A stretch of 64,000 nucleotides of DNA from JAHFUI01 sp039931615. Lineage in GTDB: Bacteria; Acidobacteriota; Vicinamibacteria; Vicinamibacterales; CAVVIG01. The notes under the pieces are model-generated. The model did not search any database. It worked only from the letters and a program-made list of their open reading frames with translations, and was not told the DNA's origin. The position numbers were made by a program, and so were the translations under genes. Shown here one piece after another: positions 8,163 to 16,745 of this stretch. The stretch lies in contig JBDTRR010000005.1 of NCBI GenBank assembly GCA_039931615.1, positions 62,001 to 126,000 on the forward strand, given 5' to 3'. Every line of letters starts with the position of its first letter. The stretch's first letter is position 1.

Positions 8163-9233
8163 TCAGGCGGTCTGCAGCACACCCGGCTGGTAGCCGGCCG
8201 CCGCGAGCAAGGCCCGGACGCGCGGCGCCACCTTGGTTCCGTACAGCTCGATGCTGTTCATCTGCGCGTGGTGGGGCAGCGGGCCGTTGCTGTACTTCAT
8301 GTCGAAGCGCGTCAGTCCCAGCGTCTGGATGGTGGCGGCGATTTTCGTCGCGACGGTCTCGGGCGATCCGACATACAGGGCGCCATCCGGTCCGGCCTCG
8401 CGGTCGAACTGCGCGCGCGTGACCGGCGGCCAGCCGCGCTCGGCGCCGATCCGGGTCATCAGCGCGGCGTGATTCGGCCACAGCTCCTCGCGCGCCTGCT
8501 GGTCGGTGGCCGCGACATGCCCGGGCGAGTGGACGCCGATCGGCAGCCGATCGCGGCCGTGCTGCGCCAGCGCGCGGTAGAACAGGTCGACGTAAGGCAC
8601 GAACCGGCGGGCGCTGCCGCCGATCACCGCCAGCATCAGCGGGAAGTTGTACTGGGCCGCACGGGCGACCGACTCGGGCGTGCCGCCGACGCCAATCCAG
8701 ACCCGCAGCGTCCCGCCCGGCTCGATCGGCGGATAGACGGTCTGGTCGCGCAGCGCCGATCGCGTCCGTCCCGACCACGTCACCGGCTGCTTCGTCACCA
8801 GCGCGGCGAACAGGTCGATCCGCTCCTGGGAGAGGACGTCGTACTGCTGCAGGTCGAAGCCGAACAGCGGGAACGATTCGGTGAACGATCCGCGGCCGAT
8901 GATCACTTCCGCCCGCCCGCTCGACAGCGCGTTCAGGGTCGAAAACCGCTCGAACACCCGGACCGGGTCATCGGTGCTCAGAACCGTGACCGACGATCCG
9001 AGATGGATCCGCGACGTCCGCCCGGCAATGGCCGCCAGCACGATTTCCGGCGCCGAGATCGCGAAGTCGCGCCGGTGGTGTTCGCCGAGGCCGATGAACG
9101 CCAGGCCGACCTGATCAGCGAGCACCGCCTGCTCGACGACGTTCCGCAGTACCTGCGCGTGAGAATGCGGCTGACCGGCGTCGTCCATCGTCAGGTCGCC
9201 GAACGTATCCAAGCCAAGTTCGATGTCGCTCAT
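8163..9233 (-). CDS. LLM-class flavin-dependent oxidoreductase
   Basis: A 356-residue bacterial-luciferase-like monooxygenase (TIM barrel binding FMN/F420). The start MSDIELGLDTFGDLTMDDAG at 9233 fits the family. Further motifs are GLGEHHRRDFAISAPEIVLAA (the EHH of many members), HLGSSVTVLSTDDPVRVFER, and the C-terminal GSPETVATKI. Substrate cannot be told from sequence. It is probably co-transcribed with the TIR-STAND gene 35 bp downstream. This is unusual company and may be chance. Upstream lies an 8-bp tandem repeat separating it from a divergent peptidase gene. Confidence 0.88.
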   Translation of the reverse strand: MSDIELGLDTFGDLTMDDAGQPHSHAQVLRNVVEQAVLADQVGLAFIGLGEHHRRDFAISAPEIVLAAIAGRTSRIHLGSSVTVLSTDDPVRVFERFSTLNALSSGRAEVIIGRGSFTESFPLFGFDLQQYDVLSQERIDLFAALVTKQPVTWSGRTRSALRDQTVYPPIEPGGTLRVWIGVGGTPESVARAAQYNFPLMLAVIGGSARRFVPYVDLFYRALAQHGRDRLPIGVHSPGHVAATDQQAREELWPNHAALMTRIGAERGWPPVTRAQFDREAGPDGALYVGSPETVATKIAATIQTLGLTRFDMKYSNGPLPHHAQMNSIELYGTKVAPRVRALLAAAGYQPGVLQTA

Positions 9234-9282
9234 GCTCTGATCATAGTGCCTCCTCGCGTGGGGGTGAGGAGGCAGGATCTGC

Positions 9283-9346
9283 GGATGTGAGGATGTGAGG
9301 ATGTGAGGATGTGAGGATGTGAGGATGTGAGGACGTGAGGATGTGC
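9283..9346 (+). repeat. Tandem 8-mer array GGATGTGA x8
   Basis: Eight head-to-tail copies of GGATGTGA. Six are perfect, the seventh has ACG for ATG, and the last ends in C. It occupies the intergenic space between the divergent LLM oxidoreductase and M50-like genes, where it could shift promoter spacing if copy number changes. It is not CRISPR: there are no spacers. Confidence 0.95.
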
Positions 9347-9402
9347 GAGCCGAGGTTGGGCGGGACGCCCTGCCCCCCGGTTTGATCCATAGTGAATCCG
9401 CC

Positions 9403-10119
9403 GTGCCGATCACCCGTCTCTTCGCTTCGCGGCGTCCGAGCGGTGTCTGGCTGTGGACGGCGGTGGCGATTTCGCTGTTCATCAGCCTCACCGGGTGGGC
9501 GCCGTTCCTCCTTTATCCGTTCAAGCTCTTCACGACGTGGGTCCATGAGTGCGGCCATGCGCTGATGACGGTCATCGTCGGTGGCCAGGTGACATCGATC
9601 AGGATCCAGCCCGACACCAGCGGCACCACGCAGAGCCTCCTTCCGATGGGCCGTCTGGCGCGCGGCCTGGTCGCCTCGTCCGGGTATCTCGGCGCGGCGA
9701 TCGTCGGCTGTCTGCTGATGATCGCGGCCCGGGTCGATCGGCGGGCGCATCAGATACTGGTGAGCCTCGGCGCCGTGATGCTCGCGACCCTGCTGTTCTG
9801 GATCCGCAATCCCTTCGGCTTCGGCGCCGTGCTGGCCTGGGGCGTTGCGCTCATCGCACTGGCGTCGAGGAGCCGGGGGAACGCGCCGCGGCTGCTGCTC
9901 AGCCTGCTGGCCGTCCAGGTGGGGCTCAACTCGGTCTACGACATCCGCGTCCTGTTCCTGATCGATCGCGGCGATTCCGATGCCGCGACGATGGCGCGAT
10001 TGTTCCTGGTGCCGTCGTGGGCATGGGCCACGGCCTGGATGGCGATCAGCGTCGCGATGCTGGCGGGGACACTGTGGAAGACGCGGCGGCGCGGCCGGAC
10101 CGGGGCGATCTGGACGTGA
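9403..10119 (+). CDS. M50B-like membrane metallopeptidase
   Basis: A protein of about 238 residues with an HExxH-type zinc motif in a membrane setting: FTTWVHECGHALMTVIVGG (around residues 45-63). It has about six hydrophobic segments and a later LNSVYDIRVLF, which may supply the third metal ligand (Asp) as in the M50B-like family. Members are intramembrane proteases or their relatives, and the substrate is unknown. The start is uncertain. I take GTG 9403 because the upstream ATG at 9343 lies in the end of the tandem repeat. Neither has a strong ribosome site. Confidence 0.7.
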   Translation: MPITRLFASRRPSGVWLWTAVAISLFISLTGWAPFLLYPFKLFTTWVHECGHALMTVIVGGQVTSIRIQPDTSGTTQSLLPMGRLARGLVASSGYLGAAIVGCLLMIAARVDRRAHQILVSLGAVMLATLLFWIRNPFGFGAVLAWGVALIALASRSRGNAPRLLLSLLAVQVGLNSVYDIRVLFLIDRGDSDAATMARLFLVPSWAWATAWMAISVAMLAGTLWKTRRRGRTGAIWT

Positions 10120-10223
10120 TCGGCCCCCGCCGGACTTCGCCGATGGCACCCACAGATTCCCGCCGCGTGCCGGCGCACGGGAGGTCGATCCTTGTTATGC
10201 TGTGCGGTCGGAGGGCCAGACCG

Positions 10224-11792
10224 ATGTCGATACGCCTGCTCGCCCGCGCCTGCCTGATCGTGGTGCTGCTGCCGGCGGCCGGGTTGGCCGCCGATCGGCG
10301 GCTGGCGGACGCCGCGGATCACGGCGATCAGGCGCTGGTGCGCCGGCTCATCGAACAGCGCGTCGATGTCAACACCAAGGGCGTCGACGGAACGACCGCT
10401 CTTCACCATGCGGTCCATTCCGATCAGCTCACGATCGCGGACCTGCTGTTACGGAGCGGTGCCGACGCCACGGCTGGCGATCGCTACGGCGTGACGCCTC
10501 TCTATCTGGCCTGCCTGAACGGCAACGCCGGCATGATCGAGCGGCTGATCGAGGCCGGCGCCGATCCGAACCTGGCCGATGCCACCGGCGAAACACCATT
10601 GATGACGGCGGCCCGCAACGGCATCCCGTCGGCGCTGCGCGCCCTCCTCGGCCGGGGCGCCCGCGTCGAGGCCCGCGATCCCGAATTCGGCCAGACCGCG
10701 CTGATGATCGCGGTACGGGAAAACCATCCAGCGGCGGTCGACCTCCTGATCGGCGCTGGTTCGGCCGTCGACGCGCAGACACGGAAAGGACCGACGCCCA
10801 AGTTCGTCCCGCCATGCAAGGGCACCGGCTGTGGCTCGGAGGGGGTCGGCATCAACCGCGGCGGACTCCCCGATCGCGGCCGCCGTGCCGAAGCGAAAGG
10901 CGGCATGACGCCGCTGCTCTATGCCGCGCGCGATGGCCGGGTGGACGCCGCCCGGATGCTGGTGGCCGGAGGGGCCGACATCGAACTGGCTGAGGCGAAC
11001 GGCATCCGTCCGCTCCTGATGGCTGTCCTCAACAACAACCTGTCGATCGCGCAGTTCCTCCTGGCTCATGGCGCGGACGTCAATGGCGACGACTTCTGGG
11101 GCCGATCGCCCCTCTGGGCGGCAGTCGAATACCGCAATCTCGACATGAACAACAGGGATCAGGACAGCCCGATCGACAACGGCGTGGATCGGGCGCCGAT
11201 TCTCGCATTCGTCCAGGCGCTCCTCGACGCCGGCGCCGATGTCAACAGCCGGACGCGCGACGTGCCGCCGAGCCGGCGCTGGCTCTACTCGCTGGGCGAC
11301 GTATCGTGGGTCGACTTCACCGGACAGACGCCGTTCCTGCGGGCCGCGCTGTCCGGCGATACGGCCGCGATGCGCCTGCTGCTTCAGTACGGTGCCGATC
11401 CGAACCTGGCAACGGCCGCGAACACCACGCCGCTGATGGCGGCGGCCGGCGTCAACTGGGCGGTCGCACAGACTTATACCGAGTCGCCGCAGGCGAGGCT
11501 CGACGCGGTCACACTCTGTCTGGAGCTCGGCGCCGACGTCAACGCCAGCAATTCGATGGGTCTGACGGCGCTGATCGGGGCCGCCAACAGAGGATCGAAC
11601 GATATCATCCAGCTGCTGGTCGACCGCGGCGCGCGCCTCGACATCAAGGATCGCGAAGGGAGGACACCTCTGCGCTGGGCGGAAGGTGTCTTCCTGGCGG
11701 CAGTGGGGGCGGAGCGCAAGCCGGAAACCATCGCCCTGCTCGAACGGCTGGCGAGCCGGTCCGCCAACAGCGACGGAACCGCAGCCCGGTGA
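10224..11792 (+). CDS. Secreted ankyrin-repeat protein
   Basis: A 522-residue protein from the ATG at 10224, with GGAGG at 10210-10214. The signal peptide MSIRLLARACLIVVLLPAAG is followed by about ten ankyrin repeats. These show the usual G-TPL--A-----LL--GAD-N pattern, for example GVTPLYLACLNGNAGMIERL and GETPLMTAARNG. An insertion of about 40 residues with PPCKGTGCGSEGVGINRGG interrupts the array near residues 205-240. Ankyrin arrays bind proteins, so a periplasmic scaffold or partner role for the neighbouring DUF1592/DUF1552 pair is plausible, because this trio recurs in acidobacteria (recalled, not checked). It lies 160 bp upstream of the DUF1592 gene. Confidence 0.88.
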   Translation: MSIRLLARACLIVVLLPAAGLAADRRLADAADHGDQALVRRLIEQRVDVNTKGVDGTTALHHAVHSDQLTIADLLLRSGADATAGDRYGVTPLYLACLNGNAGMIERLIEAGADPNLADATGETPLMTAARNGIPSALRALLGRGARVEARDPEFGQTALMIAVRENHPAAVDLLIGAGSAVDAQTRKGPTPKFVPPCKGTGCGSEGVGINRGGLPDRGRRAEAKGGMTPLLYAARDGRVDAARMLVAGGADIELAEANGIRPLLMAVLNNNLSIAQFLLAHGADVNGDDFWGRSPLWAAVEYRNLDMNNRDQDSPIDNGVDRAPILAFVQALLDAGADVNSRTRDVPPSRRWLYSLGDVSWVDFTGQTPFLRAALSGDTAAMRLLLQYGADPNLATAANTTPLMAAAGVNWAVAQTYTESPQARLDAVTLCLELGADVNASNSMGLTALIGAANRGSNDIIQLLVDRGARLDIKDREGRTPLRWAEGVFLAAVGAERKPETIALLERLASRSANSDGTAAR

Positions 11793-11825
11793 GCGGCGAT
11801 GCGGTCCGGCTTAAAAAAAGATGTC

Positions 11826-11935
11826 GTGCAGTCCTTCAGGCCTGCCGTGTCTGGCAGACCTGAAGGTCTGCACTACTTCAGAACCGGTTCTCGCACACGT
11901 TTTTGAGTCCGGCTTGAGCCGGACACCACATACGT
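11826..11935. repeat. Dispersed palindromic repeat, variant copy
   Basis: A long hairpin occupies 11826-11873: the arms GTGCAGTCCTTCAGGCCTGCC and GGCAGACCTGAAGGTCTGCAC pair over 21 bp with a loop GTGTCT. It is followed by GTCCGGCTTGAGCCGGAC and the terminal ACGTAG motif of the family (to 11935). It fills the gap between the ankyrin gene and the DUF1592 gene and could act as a terminator or processing site. Confidence 0.75.
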
Positions 11936-11951
11936 AGAGAGCTTCACGACC

Positions 11952-14267
11952 ATGTCGATCCGAATACTGATCACCTTCGCCATGCTGACGTCGCTGTTTG
12001 CCGGCGTGGAGACGCGGAGCCAGAGCGCCGCGCCGGTGGGAACCACGGCGGCCTCGGCGACCGGGTCGGAGACGCTGGTCAAGCGCTACTGCGTCACCTG
12101 CCACAATCCGGCGATGAGGCGGGGAAATCTGGTGCTGGACCAGGCGGACGTCGAGCAGCCGGGCCGCCATCCGCAGACCTGGGAGAAAGTAGTGCGCAAG
12201 GTCCGCACCGGCATGATGCCGCCGAGCGGCGCCCCGCGTCCTGAGCGTGCGGCCCTCGATCGATTCGCCGCCGCCGTCGAGGACGCGCTCGATCAGGCCG
12301 CGGCCGTCCGTCCCAACCCCGGCGCACCCGCGCTGCATCGTCTGAACCGGGCGGAATACGCCAACGCCGTCCGCGATCTGCTCGATCTGCCGGTCGACGC
12401 CGCGGCGTTGCTTCCCGGCGACGATTCGAGCGAAGGCTTCGACAACATCGCCAGCGTGCTGGGCGTGTCGCCGGCCCTGATGCAGGCGTACGTGTCGGCC
12501 GCGGCCAAGATCAGCCGGCTGGCGATCGGCGACCCGACGATCAGCTCCGGCCTCACCACCTACGCTGCGCCGCGCGGGCTGTCGCAGGCAGACAACCGCG
12601 AGGGGCTTCCGTTCGGTACCCGAGGCGGGATGCTGGTCGAGCACGTGTTCCCGCTCGACGCCGAGTACGACTTCAGGATCGGGCGGTCGGGAGCCGGCTT
12701 CGGGTTGGCCGCGGTGGGTGCCGACGAGCCGCTCGAGATCACGCTGGATGGGGCGCGGGTCGCGCTGCTGGGCCGGGACGCGCCGCGCGACACCCGTCTG
12801 ACGATCCCCGCCGGCCCCCACACCGTCGTCGTCGCCATCGTCCGCAAGGTCAACGCCCGCGGGGTCGATGATCTGTATTCCGAGCTGGCGGCCAGCTCCG
12901 GCGTCCAGAACCTGGCCATCACCGGCCCGTTCAATCCGACCGGCCCCGGTGACACGCCCAGCCGCCGCCGGGTCTTCGTGTGCCGCCCGCAGAGCGGCGG
13001 CGGGGAAGGTGCGTGCGCCCGGCGGATCCTCAGCCGGCTCGCCGCCCGGGCGTTCCGCCATCCCGTGGCCGAGAACGATGCCGCGGTCGACACGTTGATG
13101 AGCGCCTACGCCCCGGGCCGCGAGCTTCGGGGCTTCGACACCGGAATCCAGTATGCGCTGGCCCGCCTGCTCGTCGATCCGCAGTTCATCTTCCGCTTCG
13201 AGAAGGAACCGGCCGGCCTGCAGGACGGCGCGGTCTACCGGATCAACGATTTCGAGCTGGCCTCGCGCCTGTCCTTTTTTCTCTGGAGCAGCGTGCCTGA
13301 CGATGAGCTGCTGAAGGTGGCGGGGGCCGGCCGGCTCGACGAGCCGGCCGTGCTCGAGCAGCAGGCGCGCCGGATGCTGGCCGATCCGCGGGCGCAGTCC
13401 CTGGTGGACAACCTGGCGGGACAGTGGCTGCTGCTGCGGCAGCTCGAAAGCGTGTCACCGGGGACGAAGGAGTTCGACGGCAACTTGCGGTGGTCGTTCA
13501 AGCGCGAGACGGAGCTTCTATTCGAGACGATTCTCCGCGAGGATCGCAGCCTCGTCGACCTGCTCGATGCCGACTACACGTTCGTCGACGAGCGTCTGGC
13601 GCGACACTATGGCATCCCGAACATCCGCGGCAGCCGCTTCAGACGGATCGCCGTGGCGAACGAGGCCCGGCGCGGCCTGCTCGGTCAGGGCAGCTTCCTG
13701 ACGGTCACTTCGGCCGGCAACCGCACGTCCCCGGTCAAGCGAGGCAAGTGGATTCTGGAGAACCTGCTGGGCGCTCCAGTGCCGTCGCCGCCGCCTGGCG
13801 TCGAGACCAATCTGGCGGCGAAGGCCGGGCCGGGCGCCGCAATCCCCTCGCTGCGGCAGCGGCTGGAGCAGCACCGGGCCAGCCCTGCCTGCGCGTCCTG
13901 CCATGCGGTGATGGACCCGATCGGGTTCGCGCTCGAGAACTTCGACCAGATCGGCACCTGGCGTGATGTCGACGGCACCGCGCCGGTCAACGCCTCGGCC
14001 AGTCTCGTCGACGGCACTGCTCTCGACGGTCCCGCCAGCCTGCGCCGGGCGCTGCTCGATCGGCGCGATGCGTTCGTCACCGCCACCGCCGAAAAGCTGT
14101 TAACCTACGCGCTGGGCCGCCGGGTCGAGTACTTCGATATGCCGGCCGTCCGGAGCGTGGTCAGGAACGCCGGCCGGAACGACGATCGGTTCTCCGCGCT
14201 GGTGGCCGGCATCGTCAAGAGCCTGCCGTTCCAGATGAAGCGCAAAGAAGGAGGGACACCGCCGTGA
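11952..14267 (+). CDS. DUF1592-type cytochrome-like protein
   Basis: A 771-residue secreted protein. After a signal peptide (MSIRILITFAMLTSLFAGVE) comes a cytochrome-c-like CVTCH (residues 47-51). Then follow the modules of the planctomycete/acidobacterial family in order: DUF1587 (HRLNRAEYANAVRDLL), DUF1595, DUF1592 (FELASRLSFFLWSSVPDDEL), DUF1588 with a second CASCH (647-651) in CHAVMDPIGFALENFD, and DUF1585 (RDAFVTATAEKLLTYALGRR). The two CxxCH sites predict covalent haem and a periplasmic redox role. The true reaction is unknown. GTGA overlap at 14264-14267 couples it to the DUF1552 gene. Confidence 0.92.
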   Translation: MSIRILITFAMLTSLFAGVETRSQSAAPVGTTAASATGSETLVKRYCVTCHNPAMRRGNLVLDQADVEQPGRHPQTWEKVVRKVRTGMMPPSGAPRPERAALDRFAAAVEDALDQAAAVRPNPGAPALHRLNRAEYANAVRDLLDLPVDAAALLPGDDSSEGFDNIASVLGVSPALMQAYVSAAAKISRLAIGDPTISSGLTTYAAPRGLSQADNREGLPFGTRGGMLVEHVFPLDAEYDFRIGRSGAGFGLAAVGADEPLEITLDGARVALLGRDAPRDTRLTIPAGPHTVVVAIVRKVNARGVDDLYSELAASSGVQNLAITGPFNPTGPGDTPSRRRVFVCRPQSGGGEGACARRILSRLAARAFRHPVAENDAAVDTLMSAYAPGRELRGFDTGIQYALARLLVDPQFIFRFEKEPAGLQDGAVYRINDFELASRLSFFLWSSVPDDELLKVAGAGRLDEPAVLEQQARRMLADPRAQSLVDNLAGQWLLLRQLESVSPGTKEFDGNLRWSFKRETELLFETILREDRSLVDLLDADYTFVDERLARHYGIPNIRGSRFRRIAVANEARRGLLGQGSFLTVTSAGNRTSPVKRGKWILENLLGAPVPSPPPGVETNLAAKAGPGAAIPSLRQRLEQHRASPACASCHAVMDPIGFALENFDQIGTWRDVDGTAPVNASASLVDGTALDGPASLRRALLDRRDAFVTATAEKLLTYALGRRVEYFDMPAVRSVVRNAGRNDDRFSALVAGIVKSLPFQMKRKEGGTPP

Positions 14268-15604
14268 CCTTCATCACGAGAAAGCACCTCTCCCGCCGGA
14301 CGTTCCTGCGCGGCACCGGCGTCACGCTGGCGTTGCCGCTGCTGGAGTCGATGGTGCCGGCGGCCACGGCCCTGGCCGCGACCGCCGCCACTCCGCGCAG
14401 CCGGCTGGGGTGCATCTATGTTCCCCACGGCGCGACGATGGACAAGTGGACGCCGTCCGGACAGGGCGCGACGTTCGAGTTCTCCGAGATCCTCAAGCCG
14501 CTCGAGCCGTTCCGCGATCGCGTCTGCGTGGTCAGCGATCTGGCGCACGGGGCGGTGGCGCCGTGGACCGGCGAAGACACCGGCGGGGCGGAAAATCACG
14601 TGCGGGCGGCGGCGGTCTTCCTGAGCGGGGCGCACCCGGTCAAGAAGAACGAGGCGCACGCCGGCGTCACCGTCGATCAGATTGCCGCCGAGCATATCGG
14701 CCAGGACACGCCGCTGCCGTCGATTGAGATGTCGCTCGAACCGCTCAACCTCACCTGCGGCGATGCCGGCTTCACCTGCGCCTACCGCAACACGCTGTCG
14801 TGGAAGTCGGCGACGCTGCCGTTGCCGATGGAGAACAACCCGCAGGTGGTGTTCGAGCGGCTGTTCGGCGACGGCAGCACCGACGCGCAGCGCAAGGAGC
14901 GGCGGCAGCAGTCGCGCAGCCTGCTGGATTCGATCACGCAACAGGTGCCGTCACTGGAGAAGGACCTGCCGGCGGGGGACCGGACCCGTCTGCGCGCCTA
15001 CCTGGACGAAGTGCGCGAGATCGAGCGGCGGGTCAAACAGGTCGATGCCCAGCTGTCGCAGGAGCTATCCGTGCCCGACGCGCCGGTCGGCATCCCGGCC
15101 GACTTCGACGCCTACCTGAAACTGATGTTCGATCTGCAGGTTCTCGCCTATCAGGCCGAAATCACCCGCGTCTCGACGCTGATGTTCGCTCGCGAGAACA
15201 GCAACGCCGTCTATCCGGCGACCGGCGTGCGCGAGGGCTTCCACAATGCCTCGCACCACTCGAACGAGCGGAAGAACATGGATCAGTTCGCGGTCATCAA
15301 TCTCTACCACGTCAGGATGCTGGCCTACTTCCTGGAGAAACTGCGATCGACGCCGGACGGCGACGGGACGCTGCTCGATCATTCGATGATCCTCTACGGC
15401 AGCAGCCTCAGCGACGGCAACGAGCACAACTTCGACCCGCTGCCGGTGGTCCTGGCGGGGGGCGGGTCGGGGCAGTTGCGGGGCGGCCGTCATCTCCGCC
15501 ATGCGCCGCACACGCCGATGTCGAACCTGCTGTTGAGCATGCTCGACAAGCTGGGGGCGCCGGTCGACGCGATCGGAGACAGTACCGGCCGGCTGGAGAT
15601 CTGA
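14264..15604 (+). CDS. DUF1552 protein, Tat-exported
   Basis: A 446-residue protein with a GTG start behind AAGGAGGG. The twin-arginine signal SRRTFLRGTGVTLALPLLES (from residue 10) shows export in folded form, which often means a bound cofactor or metal. The body matches the DUF1552 family: YVPHGATMDKWTPSGQG, LSGAHPVKKNEAHAG and HHSNERKNMDQFAVIN. The family is nearly always encoded next to a DUF1592 partner, as here, and is related to DUF1501/alkaline-phosphatase-fold proteins. The substrate is unknown. The 4-bp overlap with the upstream gene implies an equimolar complex. Confidence 0.92.
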   Translation: MTFITRKHLSRRTFLRGTGVTLALPLLESMVPAATALAATAATPRSRLGCIYVPHGATMDKWTPSGQGATFEFSEILKPLEPFRDRVCVVSDLAHGAVAPWTGEDTGGAENHVRAAAVFLSGAHPVKKNEAHAGVTVDQIAAEHIGQDTPLPSIEMSLEPLNLTCGDAGFTCAYRNTLSWKSATLPLPMENNPQVVFERLFGDGSTDAQRKERRQQSRSLLDSITQQVPSLEKDLPAGDRTRLRAYLDEVREIERRVKQVDAQLSQELSVPDAPVGIPADFDAYLKLMFDLQVLAYQAEITRVSTLMFARENSNAVYPATGVREGFHNASHHSNERKNMDQFAVINLYHVRMLAYFLEKLRSTPDGDGTLLDHSMILYGSSLSDGNEHNFDPLPVVLAGGGSGQLRGGRHLRHAPHTPMSNLLLSMLDKLGAPVDAIGDSTGRLEI

Positions 15605-15626
15605 AAACCTTCGCCGGACGAACGCC

Positions 15627-16424
15627 CTACGGGTTCGCCGGCGGGTCGCCCTTCTTCAAGCGGTCGCGCGCCTTCTCGACGTCGCGGTGGAAGACGAACA
15701 GCCGATCGGAATTGCCCTCGGGATCGGTGAACTCGAACCGTTTTCCCTTCTGCAGCTTCAGCTTCAGGTTCTTCTCGAGATAGTCGATCTGAAACGTCTC
15801 CAGTTCCCGGAGCGGGACGCTGAAGGCATCGTCCTTCTCGGCCGTTTCGTAGCGGAGCCCCTGTGGCGACGCGACCAGCTGGCCGCGGCACGATCCGATC
15901 CGGTGCTTGTGGACGACGGCGATCGTCGCCTCGAGGCGGACGTCCTTGAGCTTGACCATGATGTCGCGCGGGCCAGCGACAACCTCCAGCGTTTCGGCCA
16001 CCCCGTCGAAGCCTGGCGCCGACACGTTCAGTCGGTGCGTTCCCGGCTTGACGTTGGGCACCGTGATCGGCGTCGCGCCGAGGAAGACACGATCGATGAA
16101 CACCTGCGCGCCGGGGACATCGCTGTCGATGCGCAGCACGCCCGCGTCCGGCGCGGCGGCGGCCGGATCGGGAGAGGCCGGAGGCGCGTCGGCCGGCGCC
16201 GCTGCGGCTGGCGCGCGCCGGGCGGTCCGCGGCGCCGGCGCCGGGGACGGTGGGACCGGTTCAGCCTTCGGCTCCGTTTTCACCGCGGGCGGTGGCACAG
16301 GGCTCTCGATCCGGACCGCCGGCTCCGGAGCCACCGTTGGCGAACGCGTCAGCAGGAAGGCGACGACCGCCCCCGCCAGCAGGAACCCGGCGAAGGCGAC
16401 AACGAGGACACGGCGATTCACCAC
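15627..16424 (-). CDS. PEGA-domain membrane-anchored protein
   Basis: A 265-residue protein with an N-terminal transmembrane segment (residues about 5-25) and a Pro/Ala-rich linker of about 70 residues. The PEGA domain (about 96-165) is recognised by LRIDSDVPGAQVFIDRVFLG and GTHRLNVSAPGF. The C-terminal part (KHRIGSCRGQLVASPQGLRY, then a Lys-rich stretch) looks like a PH-like or short beta domain found after PEGA in acidobacterial proteins. PEGA domains occur on surface or periplasmic proteins, and function is unknown. It is convergent with DUF1552. Confidence 0.8.
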   Translation of the reverse strand: MVNRRVLVVAFAGFLLAGAVVAFLLTRSPTVAPEPAVRIESPVPPPAVKTEPKAEPVPPSPAPAPRTARRAPAAAAPADAPPASPDPAAAAPDAGVLRIDSDVPGAQVFIDRVFLGATPITVPNVKPGTHRLNVSAPGFDGVAETLEVVAGPRDIMVKLKDVRLEATIAVVHKHRIGSCRGQLVASPQGLRYETAEKDDAFSVPLRELETFQIDYLEKNLKLKLQKGKRFEFTDPEGNSDRLFVFHRDVEKARDRLKKGDPPANP

Positions 16425-16489
16425 CTTCGGATTCTAACGCGCCAACGCGCTGATATGATTTTCAACGCGATGTGGTTCGATGGCTGTCT

Positions 16490-16739
16490 CAACCGGTCCT
16501 TGGGCCTTGGTCCTTGGTCCGTCCTTGGTCCTTGGTCCGTCCCTGGGCCTTGGTCCGTCCGTGGTTCTTGGTCCGTCCGTGGTCCTTGGTCCGTCCGTGG
16601 TTCTTGGTCCGTCCCTGGGCCTTGGTCCGTCCTTGGTTCGGGGCCGTTCTTGGTGCGGGCCCGTTCTTCGCTCCGGGTCCGTCCCTGGTCCAGCCTGTGC
16701 GTCCTCCGCGCCCTCTGCGCCCTCTAGTGGTTCGGATCA
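16490..16739 (-). repeat. Composite minisatellite, copy B
   Basis: About 200 bp of CTTGGTCC/GTCCGT-type units (16490-16690) end in the reverse complement of the copy-A anchor, with ...CCTCTAGTGGTTCGGATC at 16722-16739. It is therefore the same composite in the opposite orientation. It ends only 6 bp before the MFS transporter start codon and seems to have replaced the normal ribosome-binding region. Confidence 0.85.
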
Positions 16740-16745
16740 CACATC

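Noticed and set aside
8128..8778. An upstream extension of the TIR-STAND frame by 217 codons
   Set aside because: It lies antisense-free but inside the LLM oxidoreductase gene in another frame, and its Arg/Ala-rich translation matches nothing. The TIR box starts right after the ATG at 8127.
9283..9346. Possible CRISPR array
   Set aside because: Units are 8 bp and contiguous, with no unique spacers and no cas genes anywhere in the window.
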